From the NCBI GenBank assembly GCA_015143295.1, contig CM026570.1, positions 26,047,250 through 26,111,249 on the forward strand: a stretch of 64,000 bases of DNA, given 5' to 3'. Position 1 is the stretch's first letter; each line of letters begins with the position of its first letter. The translations under genes and the position numbers were made by a program. The DNA is from Tetracentron sinense. Lineage: Eukaryota; Streptophyta; Magnoliopsida; Trochodendrales; Trochodendraceae. The notes beneath the pieces were generated by a model. That model had not been told where the DNA came from. It saw only the letters and a program-made list of their open reading frames with translations, and made no database searches. Positions 1 through 12,093 of this stretch are shown piece by piece.

Positions 1-301
1 CTCTCTCTCCCATCTTTTCTCTCCTTAAAAAATAAGGATTAAGTCTCCTATTTTAAATCCCATACGCAAGTTGTTGTGGAGGCTAAGAGAGTTGACTCTT
101 TTCGAGATTTAATAGGGATGGGGTCCCTTTTATCAATGGATGGATTCATTAGTATTAATAGATTCTTTTTAATTCTCATTATAAGATACATGAGTTTTTT
201 TAAAGGGATTGGAGAACTTTTCTCAAGGATTGCTACTCTGAAAATGCAAAAGAGAGAGGGTTAGGGTTTTTCATATTTTTCAGGTTTGAACTATCGGTGA
301 T

Positions 302-1000
302 TTTTTTTTAATTGGTAATATCAATATCATTAAAAAAAGGAAGATTCACAAAATGGGAATCACAAAAGGCACAAAGCATAAACTAAACACTAACATCAAC
401 TACAAGGAACTACAACAACACAAAAGCTGAAGGATACTCCCCTAACTCCACCAAGACATAATCTCGTCGAACCCCAACTCCATGTCATTTTTAGCTGCAA
501 CCCAATCCCGTAACAAGGCACGCGAATGATAGCACACACTCTCTAAAGGCATTGCGGAATTCTGAAAACCCTCCTATCCCGCTCTTTCCACAAAGACCAC
601 GATATCACCCCTGGGAGAAGTGCCCAAACAAAATCCAGCGGGTAATCCAATGAAACTGAGAGCCAACCGGATAACAAGCCCATGAATGATGAGGGGAATA
701 CCCAAGCGACCCCGAGCTGGGAAAGTAAATACAACCAAAGCCTCCACGCAAACGAGCAGTGAAGAAATAAATGGTCAACCGACTCTTCCACCATACACAA
801 ACAACGGCGATTTGGAAGGCCCCAACCTCTATTTTGCAAATTGTCCAACGTCAAATCTTACCCAAAACAGCAGACCAAACAAAAACCGATACTAGGGTAC
901 CCCATTATACCAAACCAACTTGCTGGGGAACCTCACAATGGGGCCCAAGTTGACAGCCTGCAGATAAGATTTCACCAAAAACCTTCCATTAGAGTTATCT
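302..1000 (-). mobile_element. 5'-truncated LINE (L1-type) with 13-bp target-site duplication
   Basis: Read on the minus strand, about 854-543 encodes the C-terminal zinc-binding region of a plant LINE ORF2 (zf-RVT): NRGWGLPNRRC, then C-x-H spacing in VDHLFLHC, then ISWSLWKERDRRVF. The minus-strand 3' end is an A-run (T-run at 303-310). The element is flanked by a perfect 13-bp duplication starting AACTATCGG (289-301 and 1001-1013), a mark of target-primed reverse transcription. Only the last ~0.7 kb of a LINE is present, so it is dead. Confidence 0.88.
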
Positions 1001-1239
1001 AACTATCGGTGATCTAAAAACGCTTCGGGGGTAGTGGAGTTTCGAGATTGAGCCGGGCTTGGAGCTTCGAGAAGTCTCGACAAATTTTCTCGACGATCCT
1101 GCAAGTTTCTTTTTCTTCCCGAATAAAGGTGAACAAATTATTTCTTGCCATTCGAGAACCTTGAAGGTTTCTATTTGTTAAGATCTATGGAGTTAAAAAA
1201 TTTCGCATATTAAATTAATTTTTTATTCGAATTCCCCCT

Positions 1240-1745
1240 TCATTCGTCTACCTCCCTCTTGCCGTGATTTTCCAATCTCGTGACTGGGAAGGCATTGAGT
1301 CTATCAGGGCAATGCCCAATTGAGTTGGTTAGGGAATTTTATTCCAATGTCTACAACATTGACGATTAACAACGGACTTTCAAAGTCCAAGTTCGTGGTC
1401 AAGTTATTGATGTTTCTATTGACCTCATTTCTCGGTTGATTCGGACCCCGCTTGTTTTCAATGCCTATTTTCCATACTTACATAGGGGTGATGCCGATCC
1501 CCATTTCTTTGATCTTGTTGCGTTATCCATGTTTGGGGTAGATAGACTTGAATTGTTTCCCACATTGCCCTAAGGGATCTTACTTCTGATTCTCGTATGG
1601 TACACATGATCATGTGTGCTAATATTGAACATGATTGCCTCATGCCATCATGGAGAGGGAGCCGATTTGCCTTGTCAGCACACATTGCTCAATTGATGAT
1701 GCTCTTGTTATGCACATTAGACATCATGAAGGTGCAATGCAAGAT
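1240..1745 (+). pseudogene. Degenerate retroelement protein fragment (resembles 'putative plant transposon protein' domain)
   Basis: Broken frames spell REFYSNVYNIDD, then VRGQVIDVSIDLISRLI and later DSRMVHMIMC. This spacing of motifs resembles the plant transposon-protein domain found in many retroelement gag-like ORFs. Frameshifts and stops separate the pieces, so no protein is expected. A second copy lies at 20730-21245. Recognition is by motif flavour only. Confidence 0.4.
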
Positions 1746-3660
1746 GGTAAGCCACATCCCCCTTTTATGTTGAACAATTACCATGTCCTATAAGAAAAAA
1801 ATAGTTTTTGTTCGACTGCGCTAGTAATTTTATTTTAGTTTCGATGATGGTTTGTTGAGACCGAAGGTTCTTTACAATTGTTGTTGCATTTGACTGTTCA
1901 AGATTTCAAATTTAGTCTGTTGGTTTAATCTAAGGACCAAATACCGTACATGATGGCTGGTGTGAAATTTACTGTCTCCGAATAATACGCAAAAATCTCA
2001 AAATGCAAACTTGAGTACACCACATAAATCATATAATCTGGACCTCAAACTTGGGCTCTCAAAGAAGCGAGGTTATCATCATATTTGGGGCTCTTCTGCA
2101 TTCGGTCTCTTGTGTGTGTTCCAACCAAAACTCAACTCTGAATTTGGATTTGCAGCCATGAAATATTCAGCTTGCACTCATTAGCTATTACACTCAAATA
2201 TTAACATGACACTTTAGCGCACTCATGATGATGCATTCCAATTTGTATTTAAGGTTTTGAATCATCTCTTATGTATAACTTTTAAGTGAGCTGATCTCTT
2301 TGGGCTTGGGTTTGGAGTCTATTCCATTCTATTTGTTCTTTTTCCCTTATGGTGTTTAGCACAATACAACTATATCTGCATCCATATTGCTTATAATAGT
2401 GTTTTATGGCATGCTCACACATGAAAAGAATGTGCATCTGTTAGAATGCGATCCACTTAAATTGTCTGAACATGTAGAACAAACACTTGTGATTTGACAT
2501 GAATATTTCTTGTTTAACTTAAAGCATGCTTTGACTTGTTATTTAATATCGAGAGTGGCACCACATTTCTTTTGTATAATTTATCAACTATATAATGCTT
2601 TAGTCTGGTTGAATATTACCATATGATACTTCACCTCATATTTCTCTCGTTCTAAAGTGTGCGACTTAAGTTGCTTCTTGCATCTAAAGTGTTTCTTGAG
2701 AATGTGATTGAAACTTACGTTATTGTGACTTGCGTTTAATATTTATTCTTTTTAGTTGAGATATGACTAACTAATTCAGAAAATGAGTCATAATTGATGC
2801 AACATCTACTCTACATTGATATTAAGAAAACATAAGTAGGGTTATGATGCATGTAGAACAAACACTTGTGACTTGACATGAATATTTCTTGTTTAACTTA
2901 AAGCATGCTTTGACTTGTTATTTAATATAGAAATTGGAAAACGACGAAAAAAATATTTATGATATATAGTGTGCGACTTAAGTTACTTCTTGCACCTAAA
3001 GTGTTTCTTGAGAATGTTATTGAAACTTACTTTATTGTGGCTTGAGTTCAATATTTATTCTTTTTAGTTGAGCTGTGACTAACTAATTCAGAAAATGAGT
3101 AATAATTGATGAAACATCTACTCTACATTGATACTAAGAAAACATAAGTAGGGTTATAATGCCAAAATAATCAACCTCTAATTCTTCGGTTAATTCAATA
3201 CCTGTAATTCATTATAGATTGTTTATTATTCACCATCTTTACTGATATTTTATTTTGATTGAACTAATATATATGATTGTCATATTTTATTTTGATATCA
3301 TTGAATTTCACCTCTCGGTGACTACGGTAGATCCATGCTTGAAATAGAGTTTGAACAGTAAGAATTGACAAATGCAAATTACTAAAAGAAAAACAGATTT
3401 GATTTAATTTGGCTTATGTTTAGAAATGGGTATCAAAATACTATTCATATTTGCTTCCATTTTTTTTGTTTTAATCTTACTAATGTCATGTTATCCATAT
3501 TTCAAATTTATGATTTTTTTGTTTAGAAACATGCTTAACTTAAACACTTGTTTGGATTAATATGACACATAGACATGATGTAGGCAAAACTAAAACTTTG
3601 TTTGCCAACTTAGAAAATATTTTAAGCAATAAAAGCTTAATTCTACCTTAAAACACTATT
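1746..3660. other. AT-rich non-coding sequence of block A
   Basis: I see no gene here. It contains a direct duplication (a unit of about 379 bp, starts near 2471 and 2850) and is repeated, without that duplication, in block A2. Confidence 0.6.
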
Positions 3661-3689
3661 TTCTAGTTTCTTCCTATTTTCATATCTTC

Positions 3690-3835
3690 TTCGTTAGTGA
3701 GAAGAAGCATTCCGATCATCATGTTCAATTACGCTTTGGTTCCTTTGGCTTTCTCCTAAAGTTTCTCCAACGCTCTCAACTAACTCCGCTGGTACGATCC
3801 AACTGATTTGTATTCTCTTATTCTTTTTTCTTCTC
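3690..3835 (+). pseudogene. LRR-protein pseudogene, first exon only
   Basis: By alignment with the better copies at 33100-33210 and 22870-22980, this is the exon that encodes the signal peptide of a small secreted LRR protein, ending just before a GTACGATCC donor. The following sequence leaves block A at about 3905, so the remaining exons are missing. Confidence 0.5.
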
Positions 3836-3905
3836 TAGGGTTTTTAGATTTCTTTCATCATTTCATCTCGTATCTTTTTTTTTGTCTTTTGTTCATCCGC
3901 GACCT

Positions 3906-4585
3906 TCTCTCTTAGCTGTAAGGAAATAAAACAATGTGTGCTTTTGCTCCTGTCCATGTGAGAAGGTTTGAAGAAAATGGTTATCAAGTCGATCAATAGA
4001 TAGCACGCATATGCCAAGATACTTCATCCACCAGTATTCAAAGGGGATGCACTATGCATATCGATGACAATGAATCATTTAACAATGGCTCTCTCGAACA
4101 CAATCTCAATCCATATGAAAAATATATAAGATATATGCTATTTGTTATTACTTACTATTTTCTTTACTTGTTAGAAATGAATATTTCATATTGTTATTAT
4201 TATTTGTAATAATAAATCAAGTATTGATTAACCGGCCCCAAAAAAGCCGTCCAAACCCTGCCTTACCCTGCCTCTGGGTCGGGTAGGGTCCAAAAACCAC
4301 TGACCCTTTACCAATAGGGCTAAGCAAGGGCAATCCCAGCCCGAACTGGTGGCCCTTCGACGAATATGGCATACCTTGATATAGAGAGAGAAGGGGAAGT
4401 CGGTACTATGAAGCATGGCTATGAAAATGTTTGAAGTTGTGAAAGAGAACAACATTTTGAGGAAAATGGTTTAATTTTTTTTTAACTGACATGTGGCATC
4501 GAATGGTAATCCTACGTGGCGAAATGAGGAAGAACGTCTTGCTATAGTATTAAGTAATAGAATAGAGAGATATGTAATAGATATT

Positions 4586-4588
<3 letters not shown>
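3906..4588. other. No gene seen
   Basis: AT-rich sequence with short open frames on both strands that have no recognisable motif. A GC-richer patch at about 4230-4370 has no protein match that I can name. Confidence 0.5.

Positions 4589-4647
<59 letters not shown>
4589..4647. repeat. (AT)n microsatellite
   Basis: About 29 perfect AT dinucleotides. It is immediately followed by a non-coding stretch with a C-run near 4731-4738, for which I see no gene. Confidence 0.95.
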
Positions 4648-4650
<3 letters not shown>

Positions 4651-4879
4651 GTATGAGACACACGGTTAGGCCGTAACTCCGGTTAGGTGTTAGTATTTGT
4701 TTTGCTTAGTGGGGAATGGAACCCCGGACCTCCCCCCCCTAAGCAGGGAATACACTACCACGGGGCTATGCCCATGGTGTGTCTAAAATGACTAATATAA
4801 CCCCATTTAATAGTTTAATAGTGAGGTTATACTCGTAATTACATAAATCCTCCCCCTATATATACTAGGTTTCTTCTCA

Positions 4880-5880
4880 AATTCAAATCCTAAATCGTCC
4901 ACCGAATCTCTCAAAGCTCTGACGCTCTCTCCTCTCGCAACGGCTCTCTCAAAGTACCTGTTCAGAGGTCCTCTTCCTCTCTTGCTCGAGTTCCAGTCTC
5001 AGATTAAAAAGAAAAACTCAATATTGATTAAATGACTACTGATACAGAAATTTTCAGAAGAGAAATCAATGGCAGATTTCGTTTCCTCACTAGGGTTTTC
5101 ACCGATCTTGTTCGGATTTCTATGTTACCTATCGATCTTCTCTTGCCTTGTTCGTTGTTCTTCGATCTACTGTTTTTTTTTTTTTTTGTTAGCATTAGGG
5201 TTTGGGGTTTTTTCCTGTTACAGTTCCTGTTCTTGATCGTAATTAAGGTTTTAATAATTTTCTTTTACAGGCTTTACCGGATCAGAAGACCGTTGATTGT
5301 CCGACCTTCAAACTCGTGATTGTTTGGTGATGGAGGAACCGGTAATTCTTTTTCCATTTTCTGTTCGATTTATCTCTCCATTTTCTTCTGTAAGGATTAT
5401 ATTTTCCCCTTTTAGCTGATTCTGTTGATCTAATTTTCTTTAATTGATTCGCTTTCTAATTCAGGAACATCTCCACCACGAATTTAAGTCACCACATCAT
5501 ATATCATGATTTTGATTCTGATTTGTCTTCGGAGTTTTGTTATTCGATTCCAATAATCGAACTGTGGTGTTGCAGAGAATCTCGTGTCAATCGATCACTC
5601 AATCAATCGCCCAACTAAGAAAGAAGATAATGTCAAAGAAGGACAAACCCAGCATCCCCTACACCCCGAGCTACCAGGCTCCGTTGCCTCTGAATCATCA
5701 TCATCCTCAATACTACGTCTGAGAAAATTCTTATCAGGCCGGAGCGATCCCTCCAAATGCCGTTGTAGATAATCCTAAGAAGATTCCTTTACAGCAGATG
5801 ATCTTCAGAGACTCTCCTGCTCCGTTCAACTGCGCGTCTACTGTGGGAATCCCAGCAACACCACCGTCAGGTAGTGAGAT
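4880..5880 (+). pseudogene. LITAF-domain (GILP-like) protein pseudogene, 5' part
   Basis: A leader-like stretch (4880-5628, pyrimidine-rich with intron-like AG/GT sites) precedes an ATG at 5629. The first frame gives MSKKDKPSIPYTPSYQ and runs into a stop at 5719. A shifted frame then gives ENSYQAGAIPPNAVV and IPLQQMIFRDSPAPFNC. A second shift gives YCGN followed by TTVR and a possible splice donor. PLQQ-FRDTPAPFNC-YCGN is characteristic of plant LITAF-domain proteins such as GILP, membrane-associated zinc-binding proteins that interact with the cell-death regulator LSD1. The C-terminal half of the domain is not found downstream. Two frameshifts make it a pseudogene. Confidence 0.72.
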
Positions 5881-8502
5881 CTCATAAATAGCAATCTGTT
5901 TCATCCCTAGGTTTTGCTTATCTTTTTTCTTGTCCTGAATTTCTGGATATATTACTGAAAAAAATAACTTGGTATAATTGGAATAAAGAATCAAAAGATC
6001 TAGAGAAATATTTTTTTTGTCTTTGTGGCATATTTTTGATTTTATTTTTGTAATTGGCATGTCTATAGATGATTGTCATGGTATTAGGGTTCTTTAGAAA
6101 TTCAAAGATTATCTGCCAGTCGATTAGGCAATTAAAGGAGAAGGAATCTCTTGATTCAAGAAAATGTTGTATGGATTTGTACATTTCAAATTGAATTATG
6201 TGCAGAAGTTATAGTTATGGTGTCATGGTTCTATAAGATTTAACAGAGGTGTTCAGTACTTGGTGTTTGGTCTGTTATGCATCTCTTGCTTCTAAGATGA
6301 TATCCGAAAGCTTCAACCCCTTTGTAAAGCGACAAAAAGATTCTCTATGTTACTGCCTATCTTCTGATTGACATGTGTTTGTAATTGAACTTATTAGATA
6401 CATCTACTGAACTATTATTTATAAATGACAAAAAGATTCACTATGTTACTGCCTATCATCTGATTGACATGTGTTTGTAATTGAACTTATTAGATACTTC
6501 TACTGAACTATTATTTGCAAGATTGGTCCATAATCTGAGTTTCTTTATTAGTCTTTTGATCTTTCTTTTTAAAAATTATATTCATGTAACTACCGTGCTC
6601 TAAAACCCTCTGTTATTTTTATTATCTATTTTCTGACTTGTCCCTAAGAGCCTAACCCTTATTTGTTGATTATGATGGTTTGCCCCTAATCTAATTCTAA
6701 ATGTAAATGTGCAATCATCATCAATTGCATGGTTCGTTTATTTATATGGTTTGTCCCTAATCTGTTGTGATACTTTAAATTTCTAAATATCTGATTCTGA
6801 TAATCTGTGGCGAATCTAATTAAGTATATTTTGTTCTGATACTTTTATTATTATTGTTTTAATCTGAATATTGAAACTATCATCTGATTTTGTTTTAATC
6901 TGAATATTGAATCTCTGAATTTGTTGATTCGAATATGGAGTGAATCTGTAATCTGAATATTGATTTGAATCATATAATATGTCGACCCTTGGTTCTAGTA
7001 ATGCAGGTTATAATCCTTCTCCCTTAGTTGAGGATATATTTTTCCATTTCCATGTCGTGTCGATCACTTTTTGCTAATTTTTTTTGGTTTAAATCTGCTT
7101 GCCTATATGGCTATTCTGAAATGAAAATGAACAAGAAAATTAGGAGCAGAGTTCAAACGTGCTCAAGGTTATACCGCCCACTGCACCTTAAAAAGCTCCG
7201 CAAGCCCCTACAACACTTAAGAAGCCGTGGTAGATCTTGGTAATTTTCTTTGCATGCGTTTCATCATTGAATTTCCAAACATTTGCAGCATATTTTTTTA
7301 AAACTTCTTTTAGGGCTTTAGTCTAAAAATTTGCTCAGATGTTATCCTGCTAAATTTAATATTTTATTGCTTGACAGCCGCATATCAAGGTGGATGTTGT
7401 AGGGGTACAGCCAAAGAGGAGAACCTCTCGACATGGGAATGATGAATTTTCTTAAGCTCTTCAACGCGAGGGCTCGCAGAAGGTTGTCTCTTCTTAAGCT
7501 TTTGTGTTTATTTCATCCATTGTCTAAGAATTCTTTTTAAAAAATTAATGTTTTCCCCTTGTTTATTACTTTTGTTTTTCTTTTGTGTGGATCAAATTTA
7601 AATGGGGAATATTAGGGCTAGGGTTAGGGTTTTCCGGTAATTAGTCCGGCTACATCTATTGATTGGTTAGGCCTGGTTCCGTTATCAATGGTTCTGTTTC
7701 CAGCATGTGCCCATCGAGATTACAACTTTGCAAGGTAAGAGACACTGAGTTTAATTATTGTGCCTTTTCATAACAATTGTATAAATTTAAGCACAGAGAA
7801 GAAATGAACCAATAGAAAACAATTTTTTTTAATAGTGAGTTGTTAGGTGTTTCAGTATGGTTCAGTAATTTAGTTTAGGATAATTAATTTTACCTCTTCA
7901 TTATGTTTTTTTAAATTAGGTGTTATTTGTAATCTTCATTCTTAATATTGAAGATTTTAAATGGGTACCATATAATCTTAAGGAAGAATAGCTGCAGAGA
8001 GAGCTAAAACAGTGGAAAAGCCATGCTAAGAGCTGTAATTTCCCTCTTGCTTATTATTTACTATGCACAAGGCACTTTCAAGCAAATATATGATGCACCT
8101 TGCTGAACCATAGATGATGCAGCGAACCACCTTATCCTGGACCTATACGTGCACTCCAAAATCATTGTTTCGAGATGATTAGATGTGGTGTATTTGAAAC
8201 CCCATACCATTGGAGAGTCCTAACTGCACGCTGTGTGGATTTTATTCTCCACGATGAGTTGTTAATTAGTTATCCATGTTTTGGTCTTAGAATTAATTGT
8301 TATATCGCCTCACTTGTAGGATTTTTGGATTGTTGCCCATATATCCATGAGGTTAGACAACAACTGGATGACCTTGATTGATGCATTGTGGGCCACATAT
8401 ATGTATGAAAGGGTGGTTGGCTGCATTACTCATGAACAGACACATTTTTATTTATTGTCAGTGACATTTTTGCTAGTCATAATGACTTCAATCTTTCAGT
8501 GA
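5881..8502. other. AT-rich, intron-like; only unidentified exon-like pieces
   Basis: No recognisable gene. Short GC-richer islands at about 7139-7243, 7378-7483 and 7706-7735 are bordered by AG/GT signals (for example CCAG before 7706 and GTAAGAG after it) and look like decayed exons. Their translations (EFKRAQGYTAHC, KVDVVGVQPKRR, HVPIEITTLQ) match no family that I can name. Confidence 0.35.
6331..6521. repeat. Tandem direct repeat, 96-bp unit, two copies
   Basis: Copies start at 6331 and 6427 with the sequence GACAAAAAGATTC and differ at a few bases. Confidence 0.85.
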
Positions 8503-10523
8503 TTTTTTTTTGGATCAATAAGCAAGCTCAAAATATATATCAAAAAGGAAATAGAAGATAGATAGAACCCGACCAGGGGAGAGGGTTACAAGCACATAAA
8601 CCCTACCCACAAGCCCCCGGACTCCGACACACCTGATCACCCCAGAACCTCCCTCAGGGCTTCCACATCAAAGACTAGCCTTGCCCATTCCAATACAACC
8701 AAATGGGTCCTAGAACAAATTCGCTCCACTGTAGAAGAGGAATCCTCAAACACCCTACGGTTTCGTTCCTTCCAAATCATCCAAGAGATGGCCCTCGGAA
8801 GCACTGCCCAAATCGCGTCCGTCGCCCCATCCGCATGAACCTTCGTCCAACAAGATAAGAAGTCTAGAAGGGATGAGGGAATGACCCAGCCTATCCCACA
8901 CGGGAGAGAAAGTACCCCCATAACTCGGACACAATAGGACAGTGCAATAAGAGATGATCCACAGACTCTTTTGCTTGCATGCACAAAAACAACGGTTAGT
9001 CATCCTCTATTCTTTACTCTGTAAATGGTCACATGGTAGAATTTTATTCAAAGTTGTATTCTATAAGAAGAACAATACCTTTGAAGGAATGCCAGGATTC
9101 CACACAATCCTATAAGGAAACGACCCAGAGGGAACAAGAGACAAATATTGGAGCAATGATCTTACTGAAAATCGACCATGGTTATCTTTAGTCCAAATCC
9201 TACTATCCCTAAGCTCGACACAAGGGGAGAACGAGTTGACGCACTCCAAGAGGTGAGTCATCCTCTATTTCTCAATCATTCAAAGCCCAACGCATACTCG
9301 GACACCACACCACCCCCTCACCCGAACTCTCATAAGAGTCCTGAACCAAGACTGTCTTATCAGAAGTTAGCATGAAGAGGTTCCCGAAGTCATCCTTTAG
9401 CTTAGATGCCCCACACCACACATCCATCCAAAACCTGACCTCTGAACCCTTCCCGACTCGATACTTGAAGTAAGGCACGACAAGGTTGGCGTTGATCAAA
9501 ATGCCCTTCCAGAGACTTTGGCCATGAGAGCCCTTCACCTCACTCGAGACCCAACACGAATGTTCCCTATATTTGGCAACAATCACAGAATGCCACAGAC
9601 TATCCCTCTCCTCCCCAAGCCTCCAAATCCATTTTCCTAGCAAGACCTTATGAACCTGGACTAGCGACTTGAGATTCAACCCCCGCTCTCTTTTGGCCGA
9701 CTCATATTCTTCCAAGCGACTAGATGATATTTGAAAGTGCCTCCTTTCTCTTGCCATAGAACGTTCCTATGGATTCACTCTAGAGAAGCAGCGAGCGAAT
9801 GTGGAATGGTTAAAGCGGACATAAAATTGGTAGGAAGACTACTCAAGGAGCTTTGGATAAGAGTCAATTTACTCCCTTTAGATAAGCAGACTGATTTCCA
9901 TCCTGAGAGACGTTTGACTACTCTTTCCAGCACCGGGGCCCACACTGCTTGAGCTTTGAAATTCTCCCCCCAAAGGCATACCTAGGTACACGGAAGGAAG
10001 TGATCCCATGGAACAACCTAGACATTCTGCCAGGAGATCTATGTCAGGAACTGGAACTCCACTCACAATCTCTGATTTCCTTAAGTTAACTCTCAAACCT
10101 GACACAGCCTCGAAAAGACGAAGGAGACATCTAAGATACAGGAGATCGCCTCTTTGGGATTTGCAAAAGATGAGGGTATCATCAGCAAACTGAAGATGCT
10201 ATATGCGAAGCCTCGACGGACCAATCGGAAACCCTTCAAACAGTCTTCCCTCTGCCCTAGATAACATGTGGCTCAAGGCATCAGAGACAATCACGAACAG
10301 GTTGGGAGAAAGTGGATCTCCCTGACGTAAACCCCTAGAGCTAGGGCAAAACCCCACTGGACTCCCATTAAGGAGGACTGTAAAAGACACTGCGGACACA
10401 CAAACCCTCATCCAACGCCTCCACTTCAACCCAAACCCCATCCTGCCTAGAACATAGTTGAGAAAAGCCCAATTTACATGATTAGAGGCCTTGTCTATGT
10501 CCACCTTACAAATAAGGCCCCAT
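8503..10523 (-). mobile_element. Degenerate 5'-truncated LINE with reverse transcriptase and zinc region
   Basis: On the minus strand, from high to low coordinate: [17 protein letters not shown] and [14 protein letters not shown] (reverse transcriptase fingers/palm, 10520-10199); SGLRVNLRKSE and YLGMPLGG (10105-9878); the post-RT connection region with KWIWRLGEE and VGKGSEVRFWMDVW (9757-9272); TKDNHGRFSVRS (9261-9061); and the terminal zinc region with ISWMIWKERNRRVFE (9003-8637). The pieces lie in different frames with stops between them, and the YADD-box region is not intact. A T-run at 8504-8511 marks the 3' poly(A). The endonuclease and 5' half are absent. No clear target-site duplication was found. 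Confidence 0.88.
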
Positions 10524-11388
10524 GATACTAGTTTCGTCTCTCTCTAGGATTTTTGGCCTTGGGGTTTGATTAAATGAATCAACACTATTTCAGTTTACGG
10601 ATCATAATTCTGTCACCGTAACTCCGATTTTGGTCTGATAGTATATCATTTTAAAGATCATTTCTAGATTTTTACCATAATCTATCGTTTTGAGGGTAAA
10701 ATGTCAGTTCAATAGAAAAGACAAAAAAAATGTTTTTTGTAGATTATTTTGTAGTCTTCTTCATTTGTTAGAAAAAAAGGAAAAATGATGTGATCCCTAG
10801 CTGTGTGCGTGTATTGAGGAATGGAGAAGGCCATTAGCTCTCCGTGGATGAACGTAGAAAATCAAATAGAGGAACAACATGAATCGACATAGGAGGCTGC
10901 ACACTTGAGTATCTTGCGAATAAAGGTTAGTTGTTCTTACACCTTCCATAAGATCTAACTCTTCAAGTGAAGATCTGAAAGGGGAAAATCGTTTTCCCAT
11001 CACGCGAAAATGTTTCGCAATCTATGTTTCCAATTTTGGTATTTATATGCCCCCCTCATCGTCTAGGGAGGTGAAAATTCCTCCCTTTCCTGCCTATAAA
11101 TTCCCATGCGTCCATTTTCTAGGAAACATTTCCCAGGTGTTGGAACTCCCAAGAATCGTATATTTTCTCGGGAAAAATCTTTTTTCAGAAATTCATCTGA
11201 TTTCTAGGAATCCATTTTCTAGTTTCTGTCTTGTATTTTAGTCTTTAATTGATTTATTAATTGTTTTAAATTATATTATTAGTGTTGGAGAGCTATAACC
11301 TTATATGGGTAGGAACTCTATAGGTTGTAATCGACGCTACTAAAGGTTCTTATGTAGGGAGAGAGGAATGAGAACCATTCCAACCCCT

Positions 11389-11584
11389 CTATACGTAGAC
11401 TATTTGCCAATCCCCAATGCTCTTGCTCAGCCACAAGAGGTTCCTATTTGCCTCCCTATAAGGAATGCCGGAATTTAAATAGGACTCTATACGTAGACTA
11501 TTTGCCAATCCTCTATGCTCTTGCTCTTAGCCACTAGAGGAACCTATTTGCCAATCCCCTATATGGAATGCCGGAATTTAAGTA
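11389..11584. repeat. Tandem direct repeat, 98-bp offset, two copies
   Basis: CTATACGTAGACTATTTGCC recurs at 11389 and 11487, and each copy ends near GGAATGCCGGAATTTAA. Confidence 0.85.
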
Positions 11585-11861
11585 GGACCCTAATTACAAA
11601 CAAGTTGTAATGGAAGAGTTTATTGTAATAAGTCTCTACCTTTGGGGTTTGCATTGCAATGTGTTAATGGACGCTATTTCAATATGTGAAACACGGAGTT
11701 TTCAGTAAAAGAAAATTTTCATAAGGTTTAAATTAGAATTCTAATTCTAATCCCACATCTAATGGTTGAGATCCCTTTAGATCCCATGATACTAGTTTTG
11801 TCTCTCTAGGGTTTTCGGCCTTGTGTTTGATAAAGAGAATCAACACCGTTTCGTTGTACGA

Positions 11862-12093
11862 ATCATAATTCTTTCACCGTAACTCTGATTTTGGTCTGAT
11901 AGTATATCATTTCAAAGATCATTTAAAGATCTACAACTTTCGTTTAAAAAGTTTTTTCATAATCAATCATTTTGAGGATCATAATTCTTTCACCGTAACT
12001 CTGATTTCGGTCTAATAGTATATCATTTCAAAGATCATTTAAAGATCTACAACTTTCGTTTAAAAAGTTTTTTCATAATCAATCATTTTGAGG
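11862..12093. repeat. Tandem direct repeat, 116-bp unit, two copies
   Basis: ATAATTCTTTCACCGTAACT recurs at 11865 and 11981. The copies differ by a few substitutions. The duplication is private to the middle member of the three-copy family. Confidence 0.88.

Larger units (their letters stand above)
1..3905. repeat. Segmental repeat block A, copy A1
   Basis: This stretch matches 19715-23925 (A2) nearly throughout and 30640-32415 (A3) in part, with the same order of landmarks: a minus-strand LINE fragment, a retroelement gag-like fragment, long AT-rich sequence and the first exon of an LRR-protein pseudogene. A1 loses similarity near 3905, before the second LRR exon. A1 also has its own internal direct repeat of 379 bp offset (around 2471 and 2850) that A2 lacks. 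No intact gene is seen. Confidence 0.8.

Noticed and set aside
4228..4455. 75-codon minus-strand ORF as a gene.
   Set aside because: No recognisable motif, repetitive GC-rich patch, no supporting structure.
5032..5319. 95-codon ORF with a hydrophobic poly-F stretch as a membrane protein.
   Set aside because: The hydrophobicity comes from a T-run in an intron-like leader of the LITAF-like pseudogene.
7617..7634. GGGCTAGGGTTAGGGTTTT as interstitial telomere repeat.
   Set aside because: Only one to two units; such telobox-like words are common near plant gene leaders.
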